The position numbers and the translations under genes were made by a program. The notes below the pieces were generated by a model. It ran no database searches. It was not told the DNA's origin and worked only from the letters and a program-made list of their open reading frames with translations. This document shows positions 47,001 through 58,759 of a stretch of DNA of 64,000 nt, in pieces. How positions within the stretch are numbered: the first letter of the stretch is position 1; every line of letters begins with the position of its first letter. This stretch comes from Cordia subcordata (Eukaryota; Streptophyta; Magnoliopsida; Boraginales; Cordiaceae). The DNA is taken from assembly GCA_028554755.1 (NCBI GenBank), contig JAPTOF010000019.1, forward strand, positions 5,838,001 to 5,902,000, written 5' to 3'.

Positions 47001-49693
47001 ATGACCTGTCTTAGACTTTTTAATCATTGGATGGATTGGTATAAGAGGCAAGATACGTTTAGATGGCATCACATGGGAGCTGGTGTATGAAGTTGTGTTA
47101 TGTGAAAATGATGATGATCCTATAAATGCAGGGGATTGCCATTGTTAGGCTGGAGTACTTGATTATGAGGATGTTGAGGTAGTAGATGAGCTAGGAACTA
47201 TAGTAACTAATTGTATAGGTGATGAAGTAGGAAAAACAAGATTAACATAGGGAATGAGAGATTGTGTTGAGTGAAGGGGAAACCTAGTGCTAGTGGAAGG
47301 AAAGGGATCAGACCAACAGGAAGCACTAGCTTGTGATACAAAGGGAAAGGTATGCTCTATAAGCTGTACATGTTTTGAGACATATACCTTGAGAGAATAG
47401 AGATCTAGACATCTATAGCCTTTAGTATTGTAATAGTAGCCTATGAATACACAAGGTTGAGACCTAGGTTGAAGCTTGTGTTGATTGTAAAGCCTAAACC
47501 AAGGATATCATAAATAACCAAATATTTTTAGCTGAGAATCATTAGGCTATTAAGAGTATAAGGCTTCAGATGGTGATTTGTTGAATAGAATAGAGGCTGG
47601 TAGCCTGTTGATAAGGAAACTAGCAGTGGCTAAAGTATCAAGCTAGTATTTAGTAGGCAATTGTGCTGGATGCAGCAAGGCTAATGCAATTTCAACTAGG
47701 TGCCTATGTTTTCTTTCTACTTTTCCATTTTTTTCAAGGGTGTATGGACATGAAGTTTGACGAACTGTCCCTAAGCTTTAAAGAAAGGCACTAAACTTTG
47801 AGTTAACATATTCAGTGCCATTGTCTATTTTAATTGTATTAATGACTCTACCAAATTGAGTATGTACAAGTTTGTAGAAAACAGTAAAGGTTGAGTAAGC
47901 TTTAGCTTTGGTTTTTAGAGGGGAAATCCAAGTATAACTTGTAAAATCATCAATGAACAGTATATAATATTTGAACCCCATACAAGAAGATAAAAAGGCT
48001 GAACCCCACATATCAGAATGAATGAGTTCAAATGGTGTGGAAATCACAGTAGTTGACAAAGTAAATGGCAGTTTATGTGATTTAGCAACAGCACAAGCAT
48101 TAGAGTTTAGAGAATTATAAGCTAGAGTACTATATATAATAGAAGCTAGAATTTTACAAGTCTTCTTAGTAGGATGACTAAGTCTTTGATGCCATAGAGC
48201 AGCTATGGTTGAATTAGACTAGCATTTACAAGTATGAGCTTAAAGAGATGATACAGGAATAGAAGAGACAAATGAATGGGAAACAGAGAATGGCATTATG
48301 TAAAGGCTATTTTTACAAGGGTCGGGAATTGAACTTGGCTGGTAGATTTGTCCAACACTAGTACCTCCTTGGAGTTAAATAAAAAAGTGAAATTGTTATC
48401 AGATACAAATTGGGATACAGATAATAAATTTGTTGAAATTTGTGGTATAAAGAGGACATTGGTTAACTGAAAAGAGACTTGAGAGGTATGCAACTCACCA
48501 GATCCAATGCTATTGATGGGAAGACTTTGACCACTCCTTACAACAACTAATTCTTGGCCTTGATAAGGAACATAGCTGGACAGATTAGCAAGATTGTTAG
48601 TAATATAAGTGTTAGCGCCTGAATCCAGTACCCAGGTAGAAGCTTGTTTAGCAGAAGATAATGCCAAAGCTATGAGGGCCTGCTTATAAGACTTTTTAGT
48701 ATGATAGCTTTGAAAATCTGTCTTATACTAGTAGTTAAGAGCATAATGATCTAGTTTTCCACAAATTTGACAATAGCTTGGTTTTCCACAGTTTTGGCAA
48801 TACATCTTTATAGAACCTGAGGTTGGTGGAGTAGAAAGAAGCCTTAGAGAATTGTTTTGAGAGAATCCACCTCTTAAAGAGGATCTTTGACCTCTACTAC
48901 CTCTATTGTTTGGAGGTCTGCCTTTACCTTTGCTAAGGACACATCTAGAGCCTCTAGCATTTGTATATAGAAGAGTATAAACCTCATAAGTAGATTGATT
49001 AGATATTGTAGCATGTTTCATCAGCTAAAAGTGAAGTTCTTCTAAGAGAAGAATATAAGTTAATTCAGGCATGGTTAAAGGTATAGGTTGCACTCAGATG
49101 ACGGACCTCAGACTGTTATATTCTACTGGGACACCTCTTAGAATGTGCAGAATGAGATCTTCATATGAAATTGTTTCATTAACAACTGCCAAACTATCCA
49201 AATTTACTTTAACCTCATATAAGTAGGCCTGTATGAACTTGTTACCTTTGGAAAGACAATTCAATCTATTGTTGAGTTGATGCATATGCGACCTACTAAC
49301 TGAACTAAAACGTGTCTCTAATGTTTTCCAAATATCAGCAGCAGAGATAAGATGTAGAATTTGAGGTAAAACTGCTTGAGTAGTGGCTCTAAAGAGAAAA
49401 TTCTGAAGATGTTGATCAATGAGCAACCATTGCTCATATTATAGATTAGACACTGTTCTACCATTATTGTCAACAATATCTAATGGAGGACATGGCTTTG
49501 CACTAGTAACATACTCCAAAAGCTTATTTGCTCGGAGAATACTCAAAAGATGAGACCTCCAGACTATGTAATTTGTATTATCAAGTTTAATGTGCACAAC
49601 AGCATTGAAATTCTGAATGAAGAATTTGAGACCTTGTGGGAGATCTGGCTTCGATTCGTACACAGCAAAAGATGATGAAGACGCCATTGCCAT
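44067..49693 (-). pseudogene. Broken gag-pol polyprotein of copia element 3
   Basis: Gag begins at 49693 (MAMASSSSFAVYESKPDLPQ), with stops near 49438 and 49094. Pieces in order: gag with WKTLETRFSSVSRSHMHQL; a knuckle-like CQICGKLDHYALNY lacking the last Cys; protease DSGANTYITN; integrase FELIHSDMWG and DDFTSYTW; reverse transcriptase VCKLHNSLYGLKQALRAWYQ near 46480-46560; an active-site motif that reads YVNDLIIIG rather than YVDD near 46355; RNase H split by the solo LTR (HTVVRSSTEAKYRALA across the site) and ending near 44070. Many stops and shifts make it non-coding as a whole. Confidence 0.85.
44421..45762. mobile_element. Solo LTR (1,342 bp) nested in copia element 3
   Basis: Plus-strand termini TGTAAGTGTAAG and TTTAGTCAACA, that is TG...CA. 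The flanks are ATCTA (44416-44420) and ATCTT (45763-45767), a five-base duplication with one change. Removing it and one copy restores the RNase H reading VVRSSTEA. It contains GGTCGACCGG-type repeats near 45110 and 45235 and a GAGGGGGGTGAATTAAGATA phrase often seen at plant LTR ends. It has no coding region. It is not obviously the same family as the solo LTR at 18132. Confidence 0.82.
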
Positions 49694-49869
49694 CGTAATC
49701 GAAGGAGCAAAAATTCAACTGATGTAATTACAACAGTTGTGAGTTGAATTTTGTTCCAATAGAGCAATCAAAGAATGTGATTGCAAAAACCCTAATTTTG
49801 TGAAGAATTGACAAAAAAGGGGATTTTGAAGGTGCAGTTTTTGAATTTGAAGAAAGGAAGTTTCGGATT

Positions 49870-49903
49870 GAAGAAGAAGAAGAAGAAGAAGAAGAAGAAG
49901 AAG
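49870..49903. repeat. GAA microsatellite
   Basis: About eleven GAA units just inside the 5' LTR of copia element 3. A poly-Phe frame on the minus strand is an artefact of it. Confidence 0.9.
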
Positions 49904-49969
49904 ATGCTGCTTATTGAAATTGCTTGTTGATGGTGGCTTGGCACCAGGTCTTTCATGCTTTTGATACCA

Positions 49970-50220
49970 TGGAAAAATAGAAAGAGAGGAAAAATATCTT
50001 CATTTCTCAACTGATTTGTTACAATTTTGAGCTATATATGTATATATAGTGCTCAGCTAAGTGTCCTAGAACAAGTTAGTTGCAATCATTCACAGCTAAC
50101 TAACTAATCATTGCTTAACTAACACATAACAGTTGTCACTTATTCTAGTCAACTCTCATTTGACCAGTCCTTAAGTCTTGAGTATTTGCAACTAAAGGAC
50201 TTCAGTTATTCACCTTATCA
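49970..50220 (-). repeat. 5' LTR of copia element 3
   Basis: Plus-strand termini TGGAAAAATAGAAAG and TTCACCTTATCA, 251 bases. The extra length against the partner comes mainly from a TATATG repeat near 50035. The primer site lies at 49957-49969. Confidence 0.9.
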
Positions 50221-50976
50221 ATGGTTTTGAAAATTGATTTTGTTACTTTATTGCGGTTCATTTGAACGCATAATTTCATTCCAAAATTTGAACCATCCCA
50301 TCCACAAAATTCCTAAAACATTTGAGACAAAACAATGGAATAACAAAAAATTATATCCCAAAATCGAAATGCTAAATGATCACATTCCATATTTAACCTT
50401 AACTTATGCATGTCTAACACCTAATTAATTAGCTTACAAAAGGTGATGGGCATATATTATAAATAATCTGCCGCCATTGGCAATTTTTCGACTCAGTTTC
50501 TCTATATTCGTTTTTTAACCTTTCTGGGCCAATTGGGATGTGGACAAGTCTAGAAGAGCAGTACAAAAAGATGGAGGCCATTCGCTAGCATATCCAATAG
50601 AAGATATGGGTTGTTTACAAGTTGATGATTTTTTAATTTATTTTTTTCTGAGTACAATTGATGAAAATTGTACATCAGTGTCGCGTTATTTTCAGCGTTT
50701 GCTGGATATGAAAATTTATTGGAAAAGAATGAATGTATTGTTGTTGAAGGAAACGGTAATATATTACAGTGGGTATATGATGACCCACGTGGGGTGGGGT
50801 GGGTTGGTCTTCTTCATCATTACGACAATGAGTAGTTTGGATTACCTGGATTCAATCATCACCGTTAAATTTTGTCTCACGTACGAGCAATATATACATT
50901 AGGTTTCCATGGCATGCAGCTGATAAGAGATCTGCAACTTCTTCTTGTGCCTCTTTGCTTCATATTATCTTTGAAG

Positions 50977-51007
<31 letters not shown>

Positions 51008-52472
51008 TATTTTTTTTCTACTGCTGTATTTACATGTTACTTGTCTATATTTAAATGAAGAAAAAGATATAATCAGTTTTAAGCCTCTAACGTAATTCAG
51101 AAGAAAAAGATACATACTTGCATCAATGATGAGAAAAGCATTGCTGGTGAGATAATATTATTTTCTTGTGGAGGGAGTCCCACCGGCCATGTTCTTTTTT
51201 CCTTTTTGGTGGATTAAGTAAGTTTTTATTTAATTACAACACCTGCAATCTTCTTGACATTGTGAAACAAAAATTGCATAACACAAAAACCGTACAGTGT
51301 TTTTTTGAAGCATAATAAAGAGCACGATGGAGAAATAGGTGTTAGTGTCACTATCACGATCTTTAACATGTGATTTTTGAATAGAGATTCCTAATATATA
51401 AGATTTGCTTTACGCAAAGTTATTTATACTATTTTATCATGACTATACAATTAATGCACTACAATTAATTTCTTTTTTTTTCCCCGAAATGTATGTCTTT
51501 TTAATTGCTTGGTGTCAAAGATTCTCATTCACCCACTAGGCCGCTACCTCGAGACTTGAATTTAGCATATCTTTTAAATAGTGGTTATAGTAGCTAATTT
51601 AGTATTAATGTATAATTTCCTAGTTTCTAGATGGAGATTGGAAGTTAATTGACAATTTAAGCTAAAAGTATGCGCATGCTACTACCCATTCCCCTGTGTT
51701 GGCTGTTTTGCATATCATCGTCCTACTCTCTAACTCTCTTACGGTAGATGGGCTCAATCTTGTCAGTTGTGATGCTGATGCGCCTCTCTTGGCAACTTTT
51801 GCACCTGCGTCTACCACGCGCAGAGAGAAAGAACGGACTACAATATTGGAATCAACTTGTCACGGAAGACCAAATTCTTGCTAATATTATTATGTATATT
51901 AGATACAGTTTTTACTCACTCTCTCTATATAAAACCACTGTAGAGAATACAACGCTTTGTAAATCACATTTTCGATGTGGAACAAAAGCTTCTCTTGTCG
52001 ACCAAAAAAAAAAAGAACAGTAATTCAACTGGACCTTTGAGAGCTACTCAGATGGCAAATGCAAATAAGCAGAGCAAACTGGAAAAGCTGTGGATCCCTC
52101 ACAAGTTCATGTTCTAAATAATAACTGTGATGCTTACTAGGGGGCTTCTGCATTGATTTGCAGAGTCTGGAGTGGTAAATTAATCTGTGGAAAAGCTGAG
52201 ATTTTTCACTGCAGTTCAGGAGCTGATAACTTGTTGCCTAATTTGAGAAAGCAATTAATCCACTTTGGTATCCAATCATGAATTTAACATCATCATTGTT
52301 AAGCTATCCTCTAAGCCACCCATCATCAATTTAACAAGATTATTATTGAGGATGATACTAATGCTGCTGAATCTATTCGTAAATCATAAAACAGCCCTTA
52401 GACGAAGCTTCGACCTGGCTTTTAAGTAAATCCTAATCTCAAAGTAATCACTGAATGGTTTTTCCACGCTTT

Positions 52473-52503
<31 letters not shown>

Positions 52504-53136
52504 ACAATAACCCTCCCTGTGCTGACATTCTTTTCTTTCCTTTTTTTTTTTTTGCCCCCTCTCCTTCTTTATGCTGCATAATTGAATACCAACTGATTGA
52601 TTGATATTTTGTAGAGAGGATAAAATGTATTTTAACTCTTATTATTTGTCATAAATTAATAAAATCTTTCCTAAAACCTTTTCTAAATTGTATAGTAAAA
52701 ATTTCTTGCCTTTCTTTTAAGAAAAAAAGCATGCTTGCTCGATTTTTGAGTGCTACAACTTATTTTTGTCGATGAAAACTAATGACAATAAAACCTTCTT
52801 TCTAAAATTTTGTAATTTTTCCTTAAAATAATTCATAAGTCTTTCAAATTCAAGCTCCAAAGTTAGTTCTTTCACAATAATTTTAAACCATCTCATCAAT
52901 ATTGGAGGTACAACTATATATGGATTGACAACATTAGACAAGTTAAGTTATTTTTCACCACTAAAATATTATATTTATTTGCAGCCGATCTTTCTATAAT
53001 TAGACAAGCATAACTAACTAGTTATAATTAAATTATTTTAGCAAGAAGCAGCTTTGTCAACATACAACTGGTCTTTTGGGTTCAGACCACGACCAAAACA
53101 AAAGCACAATAAAAAGCGTTATCCGTAGTTTCATAG
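50221..53136. other. Spacer without a convincing gene
   Basis: An AT dinucleotide tract lies at about 50976-51010. The 120-codon frame at 50540-50902 has no motif, codon bias or homology I recognise. A TATA-like CTATATAAAACC near 51927 has no frame I can tie to it. A-runs lie near 52471 and T-runs near 52539. No RNA gene is visible. Confidence 0.45.
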
Positions 53137-53330
53137 TGAAAGAGTAATGTATTGAGAAAATATTTTGTGTATTTCTCATTGAATGTTTCTGTACAGAGAG
53201 ATCACTACGTAAGGATTACACGGCCTACAATTATGCTATTCATGTACATGTGTAAGGTAAGAAATCAATTTATACGAAAGGAAAACTTCTCATATGGGAA
53301 GGAATCCCTAACACCGCACCACACCATAGA
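53137..53330 (-). repeat. 3' LTR of copia element 4
   Basis: Starts TGAAAGAGTAATGTATTGAG on the plus strand. It matches 54313-54500 closely over 160 bases; the right boundary is approximate. It includes nine bases near 53306 (CCTAACACC) missing from the other LTR. Confidence 0.75.
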
Positions 53331-53424
53331 TATATCCCCTCAAGCAGAATCGGAGAGTCATTAGCGAGCTTGTGTCTAAGAGATCTGAACCGCGGTATCG
53401 TCAAACCTTTTGTCATGATATTAA

Positions 53425-53854
53425 GAGGGTGTTTGGTTTGGCTTTTTTTTTTTTTTTTTTCTGGTCAAATCTGCTTAAAGCCTAATTTAATATAATAAAA
53501 GTGTTTGTTTTAATTTAAAATGTGTTTTTTTAGTTGTTTTAAGTAAAAAATAAAAAACTCCCCAGCCCCAACTTTTGCTTTTTATGGTTTTAAGCACTTG
53601 AAAAAAAGCAAGTTTGACCAAATCATTTACTATCTTATCCTTAATTTTTTATTTTTATTATTAAAATATATTTACTTTTTATCTTATACTCACCTTTTCA
53701 ACCCACTTTAATTAAACATGTAAATACTTATTTTTATAACTACAACTTTTATTCAAACACGTAACTACTTAAAGTTGACAATTAAAAAAAAAAAAGCCAC
53801 TTAAAGTCAAAAGTGCTTTAAGTAGCTTTTTTATAAGCCAATCCAAACACCCTC
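53425..53854. mobile_element. Tourist-like (PIF/Harbinger) MITE, 430 bp
   Basis: Left end GAGGGTGTTTGGTTTGGCTT; right end AAGCCAATCCAAACACCCTC, its near-perfect inverse. It is flanked by TAA on both sides (53422-53424 and 53855-53857), the TWA target of PIF/Harbinger elements. It has no coding capacity. It inserted into the RNase H tail of copia element 4, so it is younger than that element. Confidence 0.88.
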
Positions 53855-54235
53855 TAAGTTGATCAAGCGCAGATATAAAGCAAATTGAGAGACCACTAGA
53901 AGCAACTTTCTCTTGCATGAACTGGACATCAATTTCAATGTGTTTAGTGCATGCATGAAAGATTGGATTGGCTGTCAAGTAAGTAACACTAATATAATCA
54001 CACCATAAGAAGAGTGGAGTCGAAAGGGTGATGCGAAGCTCTTGAAGCAACGAACGAAGCCAACACAGCTCAGCAGTGGCAAAGGCTCTTGCGCGATATT
54101 CAGCCTCTGTGCTTGAATGTGAAAAAATTGATGATTTGTATTTTCCACATGAGATAATTGGAATGGTCAAGATTTACTGTAACGTAAATTTTGACATTTG
54201 AGATAGCAATAGATGCAGGATCGGTCGATGTAGCT
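53855..54235 (-). pseudogene. Gag-RNase H remnant of copia element 4
   Basis: On the minus strand, a gag start region reads ATSTDPASIAISNVKIYVTV then NLDHSNYLMWKIQI (about 54235-54145), its ATG apparently changed to ATA. Within a few bases the sequence becomes RNase H in another frame (HSSTEAEYRARAFATAELCW, then HIEIDVQFMQEKV). This direct junction shows a deletion of more than 3 kb of pol. The tail beyond the MITE (MTKGLTIPRFRSLRHKL, about 53335-53410) completes the RNase H end. Confidence 0.75.
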
Positions 54236-54312
54236 ATGAACAAGAGAGGAGAGGAGAAGAGAGAAAATAGATGGCAAAGCTTAAGACGTTGGTCATATTG
54301 CTTTGAATACCA

Positions 54313-54500
54313 TGAAAGAGTAATGTATTGAGAAAATATTTTGTGTATTTCTCATTGGATGTTTCTGTACAGAGAGATCACCATATAAGGATTACACAAC
54401 CTACAAGTATGCTAGTCATGTACATGTGTAAGGTAAGAAATCAATTCATACAAAAGGAAAACTTCTCATATAGGAAGGAATCGCACCACGCCAAATATAT
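54313..54500 (-). repeat. 5' LTR of copia element 4
   Basis: Partner of 53137-53330, with about a dozen differences and a nine-base gap. The primer site TGGTATTCAAAGC (minus strand) lies at 54300-54312. Confidence 0.75.
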
Positions 54501-55151
54501 ATAGTTGACTTCTATCACATAACAAAATTTTCATCAGCTTTAGAGAAAAGTAAATAAACAACGAACAATAGACTTTGTCGGGAATAATAGAATTGAATTA
54601 AAATTAAAAATATATCTAAAACTATCATTAAAATAGTGTATGTAGGCAAAGAAATTAGAAACAATAACTTAAAACTACTACTCATTCAAAAAATAAATAA
54701 CTCTATTTCAATTAGATTTGAGGGAGCTTAGGATTATCATTAGTGAACCTTCTCCAAAATGGGTAATTTTTCCAGACTTGTGACGTCTCTGGTCCAACTT
54801 AGGTAAGGAGAAACAAAAATTTCAACTTGGATAGGTTCTCCTATTCAATGAACCAAACTCTTTTAGGAAGCTTCAAAAGAAGAATTATGCCTGACCATGT
54901 TTATCAATCGATTAAGAATTTAGTATAATTAGAGTATGCCACGTTTCTATATTTTAGCAAATTATGAGAGCAGGAATTTACCTGTCTCTGAATTTAAGAA
55001 AAATTTTGGAAAAACAAGCAAGGCAAAATACTTTTTACGAAGAATCAGCCCATTAGACTCGGCCCACTTAGAGTCCAAATCTCATTGGTCTAATGCACAA
55101 TATTGTATAATTATAATAAGATGTAATTATTTAATCTTATTTACTATATAA

Positions 55152-55484
55152 CTAGAGTATAATGATCAGTGCGATGCAAGAACGGAACGAATAGCTTTAA
55201 TATTTTTAGTTAGTCTTAGTTATCAATTTTTTCCATCTGCGAGTGTAGTATATAAGCATACTAATCATTTTTTTATAAAAGATCTGCATTAATTGAATAA
55301 AGCATATGAATTGAAAAAGTCAAATTAAAAAATGATATGATCTGGGAAGACCAAAAGCAATAGGATAGAGATAATATATTTATTCTAGTTTAACTAATTT
55401 TTTGACAGAAAATAATTTATAAAATTACAACACATGGCAAAAAGATAATTGTGGATCCGGACTATTATTTTTATAATATATCGA
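55152..55484 (-). mobile_element. Non-autonomous Helitron, copy 2 (333 bp)
   Basis: On the minus strand it begins TCGATATATTATAAAAATAA and ends ATTATACTCTAG, inserted between A and T. Shared blocks with the copy at 16868 are CCACAATTA, ATTTTCT, AAATTAGTTAAACT and ACTGATCATTATACTCTAG. Just before the end, TTGCATCGCACTGA resembles the hairpin of known plant Helitrons. It is about 140 bases longer than copy 1 in the middle. Confidence 0.68.
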
Positions 55485-55555
55485 TATAAATGGATAGATA
55501 CAGATATATATTAGTTTACAAAAAGAACGTTCATATATACACACCCAATGTTCAT

Positions 55556-55583
55556 ACACACACACACACATATATATATATAT
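55556..55583. repeat. CA/TA compound microsatellite
   Basis: About 12 bases of CA repeats followed by about 16 bases of TA repeats. Confidence 0.85.
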
Positions 55584-55779
55584 GTATGTCTATTTATTAT
55601 AACGTTGTTGTAGCCTGCGTGAAGGAAACTGGTAAACCTTGGTCGCCATTTCCTTTCAAGAACAGTCACCTAAAGCTTATCTGGAACATTCACACAAAAC
55701 CTTTCATCCGCGTTAGCTCTATCTCTCTCTCGTTAATTTGTCTAAATGCTATAAACTTGTTTGAATTGATTTTTTTTCA

Positions 55780-55895
55780 GAGTGTTTGGCTAAGCTTATT
55801 TGGGGCATATAAGCTGCAAATAGTTAAAAACATGTAATGGGTGCTTTTCTCTAAGAGCTTATAAGCTGCAAAATAAGTAGAACCAAACAGGCTTA
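55780..55895. mobile_element. MITE-like inverted repeat
   Basis: AGTGTTTGGCTAAGCTTATT on the left and AATAAGTAGAACCAAACAGGCTT on the right form imperfect inverted ends; 'ataagctgcaaa' recurs on both arms. No target duplication is clear. It resembles short hAT or PIF-type MITEs. Confidence 0.5.
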
Positions 55896-56780
55896 TAATC
55901 TGACCAATGCAACTTCTTCAGCAATCACTTCATGGGCTATAACAGCTCTTGCTTTCGGCTATTCATTAATTACACAGTTCTCGCTAAGTGCATTCATGTA
56001 TTTAAGCAAGACTCTGCTAGACATAAATGAAAAATGTATTCTAGATGAACGAAATTTTGAGTCAGCCCAGTTAGAAACCGTAATTTTGCTAACTAACCTA
56101 GATGACAACAATTGCATCTTTATATGCTCATCATGAATTTGGTTTGAAATTAAACCAATCCGGTATAATTTATTCAGTCATTTATTAGTTGATTAGTTTC
56201 ACTAATATAGTAGTTCTAGATTTATTAGGTAATTTAGAAATAAACTGCAGACAGACATGAGAAACAATTTGGAGTTTTTCAAGCAATAACAATTCTTATT
56301 TGTCCTCGCGAAATTGCTTAAACAGCACAAATGACACTGCTTTTTTATGCAATTAGCATTCTTTATTATTAAGAATTATACAAATTGTAAGAGATTAACA
56401 GATACATATAATATTACATTACGAGAGGTTCAAATCTAACCAAGATGCATCACAATGTACTAGTAATAAAATTAAGAAAAACGTGCCAAACATTTCAAGT
56501 TAATTATTGAACTTCAGCACAACTCTTGTCCCCAAAAATCGTGCTCTGAATGGACCACACCACCAATGTTGCAAGCAATAATTTTACTTTCCAAGTAGGG
56601 ATGGGTGCACTTCTCCAATCAAGTAAGGGCAGATAGTGGATTGGTGCATTACAATGTGAAAGTAGTAGTGCTCTCCAGCTTCACGTCACAACCTACGACT
56701 AGTACTCCTAGAGAATAATCTAACATCACTAGTCAAAGTAGCCATACCACAACCCCACATTAAACGTTAACTTAGGCATA

Positions 56781-58281
56781 TCAATTAGTGAAATTGGCAA
56801 TGGTGGCGCCAGGTTCAGTGGCCTTGGCGGCCGGGGTTGGCTCCACCGTTGGCGACGGAGTGACCGGTGTACCAAGTAACTCGCCCGGTAGCTCTGGGAT
56901 GCCCTTCAAGTAAAATGTGTAGAACAATTTGAAGGGAAAAATTAGCTGCTGCAGCTTGACTTGACCAGACACCCCTTCGAAAATTCCAGACCCGCCAGTC
57001 ACGGCTAGGTAGGTGTCCTCGTAGGTCAAGTATGGCCCCTGGACAGCTATGTGTCCATAGTCCCCGAAGTAGAAACTGTAGATGGCCTCGTATCTGTCAC
57101 CTTTCTTTTCCTCCTCGTGCTTTATCAGAATGCATATTCCGGCTGTTATTCCTATACGTTTTTTCAGATCACCGCTATACACCTGAAAAATATAACCAAC
57201 GATTAGTTACTGTACTAGGCTCAATTGGGTCCCGAGATTAATTTTCAGTAATTAAAAGTATTATATTATCAGCCTTTCACATTCCCTTAAACAGCCTAGT
57301 AAATTGCATTTATATGCTATATATATTATTATTTAATTTCGATTATGTAGAACTTTATGCAAGATTCGAACATGATTACATATGTAGCATGATTACAAAT
57401 ACATGTCTTGCGAATGGTTTTCTACCATCTCATATTTATTGAAAAATGAATTAAGGCAATTAGGACTAGTTTGGATTGATTTTTTTGAAAAAAATGTTCT
57501 TTTAAAAAACTAAAAATTCTGATTTTTAAAGAAACTTATATTTGAGCTTTTCTAAAGCCAATACCAAACAGTTATTGTTAAAAAAAAAAGTATGTTTTTA
57601 AGAAAAAAAATTTCGTGAAAAAAAAAACTAATTTGGGCAGGCCCTTAACCAGCCAAGGAACTGTAACAATTATGTTCGTTTTAATATAATTTCTGCCCAA
57701 ATAAAAAAACATTAAAAGATAAAATAGGATAATTTTGGCCCCAAATAATAAAATTAAAAGAGAAAATAAGAGAAGTTTACTTTGTTAGTGAAAGGGACAA
57801 GATCACCAAGAGAATTGACAGTCTTTTGGCTCAATCGAAGATAGGCAGGGCTGCCACGGTCCCTCTCGTTGATCTCATAAACATGCAGTTCTTGAACTTC
57901 TGCTGCAACACATCACATTGAAAAACCAAGGAAAATATTTATTGTACAAATTATGCCAAACTAATATGCCAATGATAAAAGAAGAATAGTAAAGTTTGCT
58001 ATCTGAGGAGAAATTAAAAAATTCAGTTACGGTTACATACTGGATCCTGAGTCTGATGGGTTGGCTTGGCTCTTGCAGGTGAATGATCGTGTACTGGTGG
58101 CGGCGGTGGTGGCGGTGGCAGCGGCGGTGCTACTGAGCTTAAGGTGGTGAGAGATCAAAGGGTTGGAGGGCTTAAAATGGAGGAAATTTTGAGCAGATTG
58201 AGTGGTGGAGGTGAATGGCAACTTAACACAGGAAGAAGCCATGGATTTGAAGGTAGCTGAGGTTGATGATGCAGCAGCCAT
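56781..58281 (-). CDS. AOC: Allene oxide cyclase, chloroplastic (jasmonate synthesis)
   Basis: Converts the unstable allene oxide 12,13-EOT to cis-(+)-OPDA, the committed stereospecific step of jasmonate synthesis, in the chloroplast. Three minus-strand exons, 58281-58041, 57899-57781 and 57182-56781, give 253 residues. The first 75 or so residues are rich in Ser, Thr and Ala with no acidic residue (a transit peptide). The conserved mature core follows: [93 protein letters not shown] and the C-terminal NFTN. The start at 58281 is the first ATG; a longer frame to 58296 would need TTG. Exon 2 has two possible acceptors three bases apart. The gene appears intact. A TATA box and a G-box lie upstream. 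Confidence 0.96.
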
Positions 58282-58391
58282 TGCTGAGAAACTCAAGCAA
58301 GAACGAAGCTAAAGTTGTTTAATGATTGGTGATAAGATTGATAGATAGATTTAATTGTGTGATGAGAAAGGTGGCAAAGTGATGGTGCAAT

Positions 58392-58399
58392 TATATATA
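58392..58399 (-). promoter_or_regulatory. TATA box of the AOC gene
   Basis: CTATATATAA on the minus strand lies about 112 bases before the AOC start codon, a suitable distance for a short 5' UTR. Confidence 0.55.
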
Positions 58400-58653
58400 G
58401 TAATGGTGCACATGTAAAAATATTCAGTGTGAGTGGGAAAAGGAAAATAATGGTAGGGTCGGGTCACACGATGTGCTTTTGTGATTTTTATTATGGACGG
58501 TGATGGCGAGCGGTCAACGTGGAAATTATAGTCTATGGAAAAGGGTCATGAGTCAAAGAGGCTTTTCTTGACCAAAAAAAAAAAAAAGAGGCTTTTGATT
58601 TGTTTATAGCTTGAGAAATGTTCTTTTTAGCAATGTGAGAAATGTTGTCGGTG

Positions 58654-58659
58654 CACGTG
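58654..58659 (-). promoter_or_regulatory. G-box (CACGTG) upstream of AOC
   Basis: A perfect palindromic CACGTG lies about 375 bases before the AOC ATG. MYC2-type factors bind this motif in jasmonate-responsive promoters, which would fit the known feedback induction of AOC. A six-base motif can occur by chance. Confidence 0.4.
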
Positions 58660-58759
58660 GGTCTGTGGAACGTGAGTGTTTTGCGGCCCTGCTGCACGGT
58701 TCGACGGTTCTCTCTACCGTTTTGGTTGAGATTCTATCTATGTTGTAAAAAAAAAAAAA

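Larger units (their letters stand above)
43825..50220 (-). mobile_element. Ty1/copia LTR retrotransposon 3, complete but dead
   Basis: LTRs of 242 and 251 bp bound the element, which is flanked by ATGGT duplications (43820-43824 and 50221-50225). On the minus strand TGGTATCAAAAGC directly follows the 5' LTR as primer site, and GAGGGGGGA precedes the 3' LTR. The coding region is strongly decayed. A solo LTR at 44421-45762 splits RNase H. This element looks older than the other two complete copia elements, judging from the density of stops and the LTR length difference. Confidence 0.92.
53137..54500 (-). mobile_element. Internally deleted Ty1/copia element 4
   Basis: Two similar LTRs (53137 to about 53330 and 54313 to about 54500) flank only about 980 bases, of which 430 are a nested MITE. 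On the minus strand TGGTATTCAAAGC follows the 5' LTR as primer site. A gag N-terminal remnant, then RNase H, then a polypurine-like TTGAGGGGA follow. Protease, integrase and reverse transcriptase are absent. Exact LTR ends and target duplication are not clear because the outer bases differ. Confidence 0.8.

Noticed and set aside
50540..50902. 120-codon frame as a small gene
   Set aside because: No motif, splice context, promoter or similarity that I recognise; a frame this long can arise by chance in 64 kb.
17096..54500. An intact, active retrotransposon
   Set aside because: All four copia elements carry stops, frameshifts, nested insertions or a large deletion in gag-pol.
57468..57650. MITE with ends 'ctagtttggattgattttttt' and 'aaaaaactaatttgggcaggccc'
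   Set aside because: The similarity between the ends is mostly A/T runs in an AOC intron; too weak without genome copies.
58282..58296. N-terminal extension of AOC to 58296
   Set aside because: It would require a TTG start; the ATG at 58281 gives the normal transit peptide.
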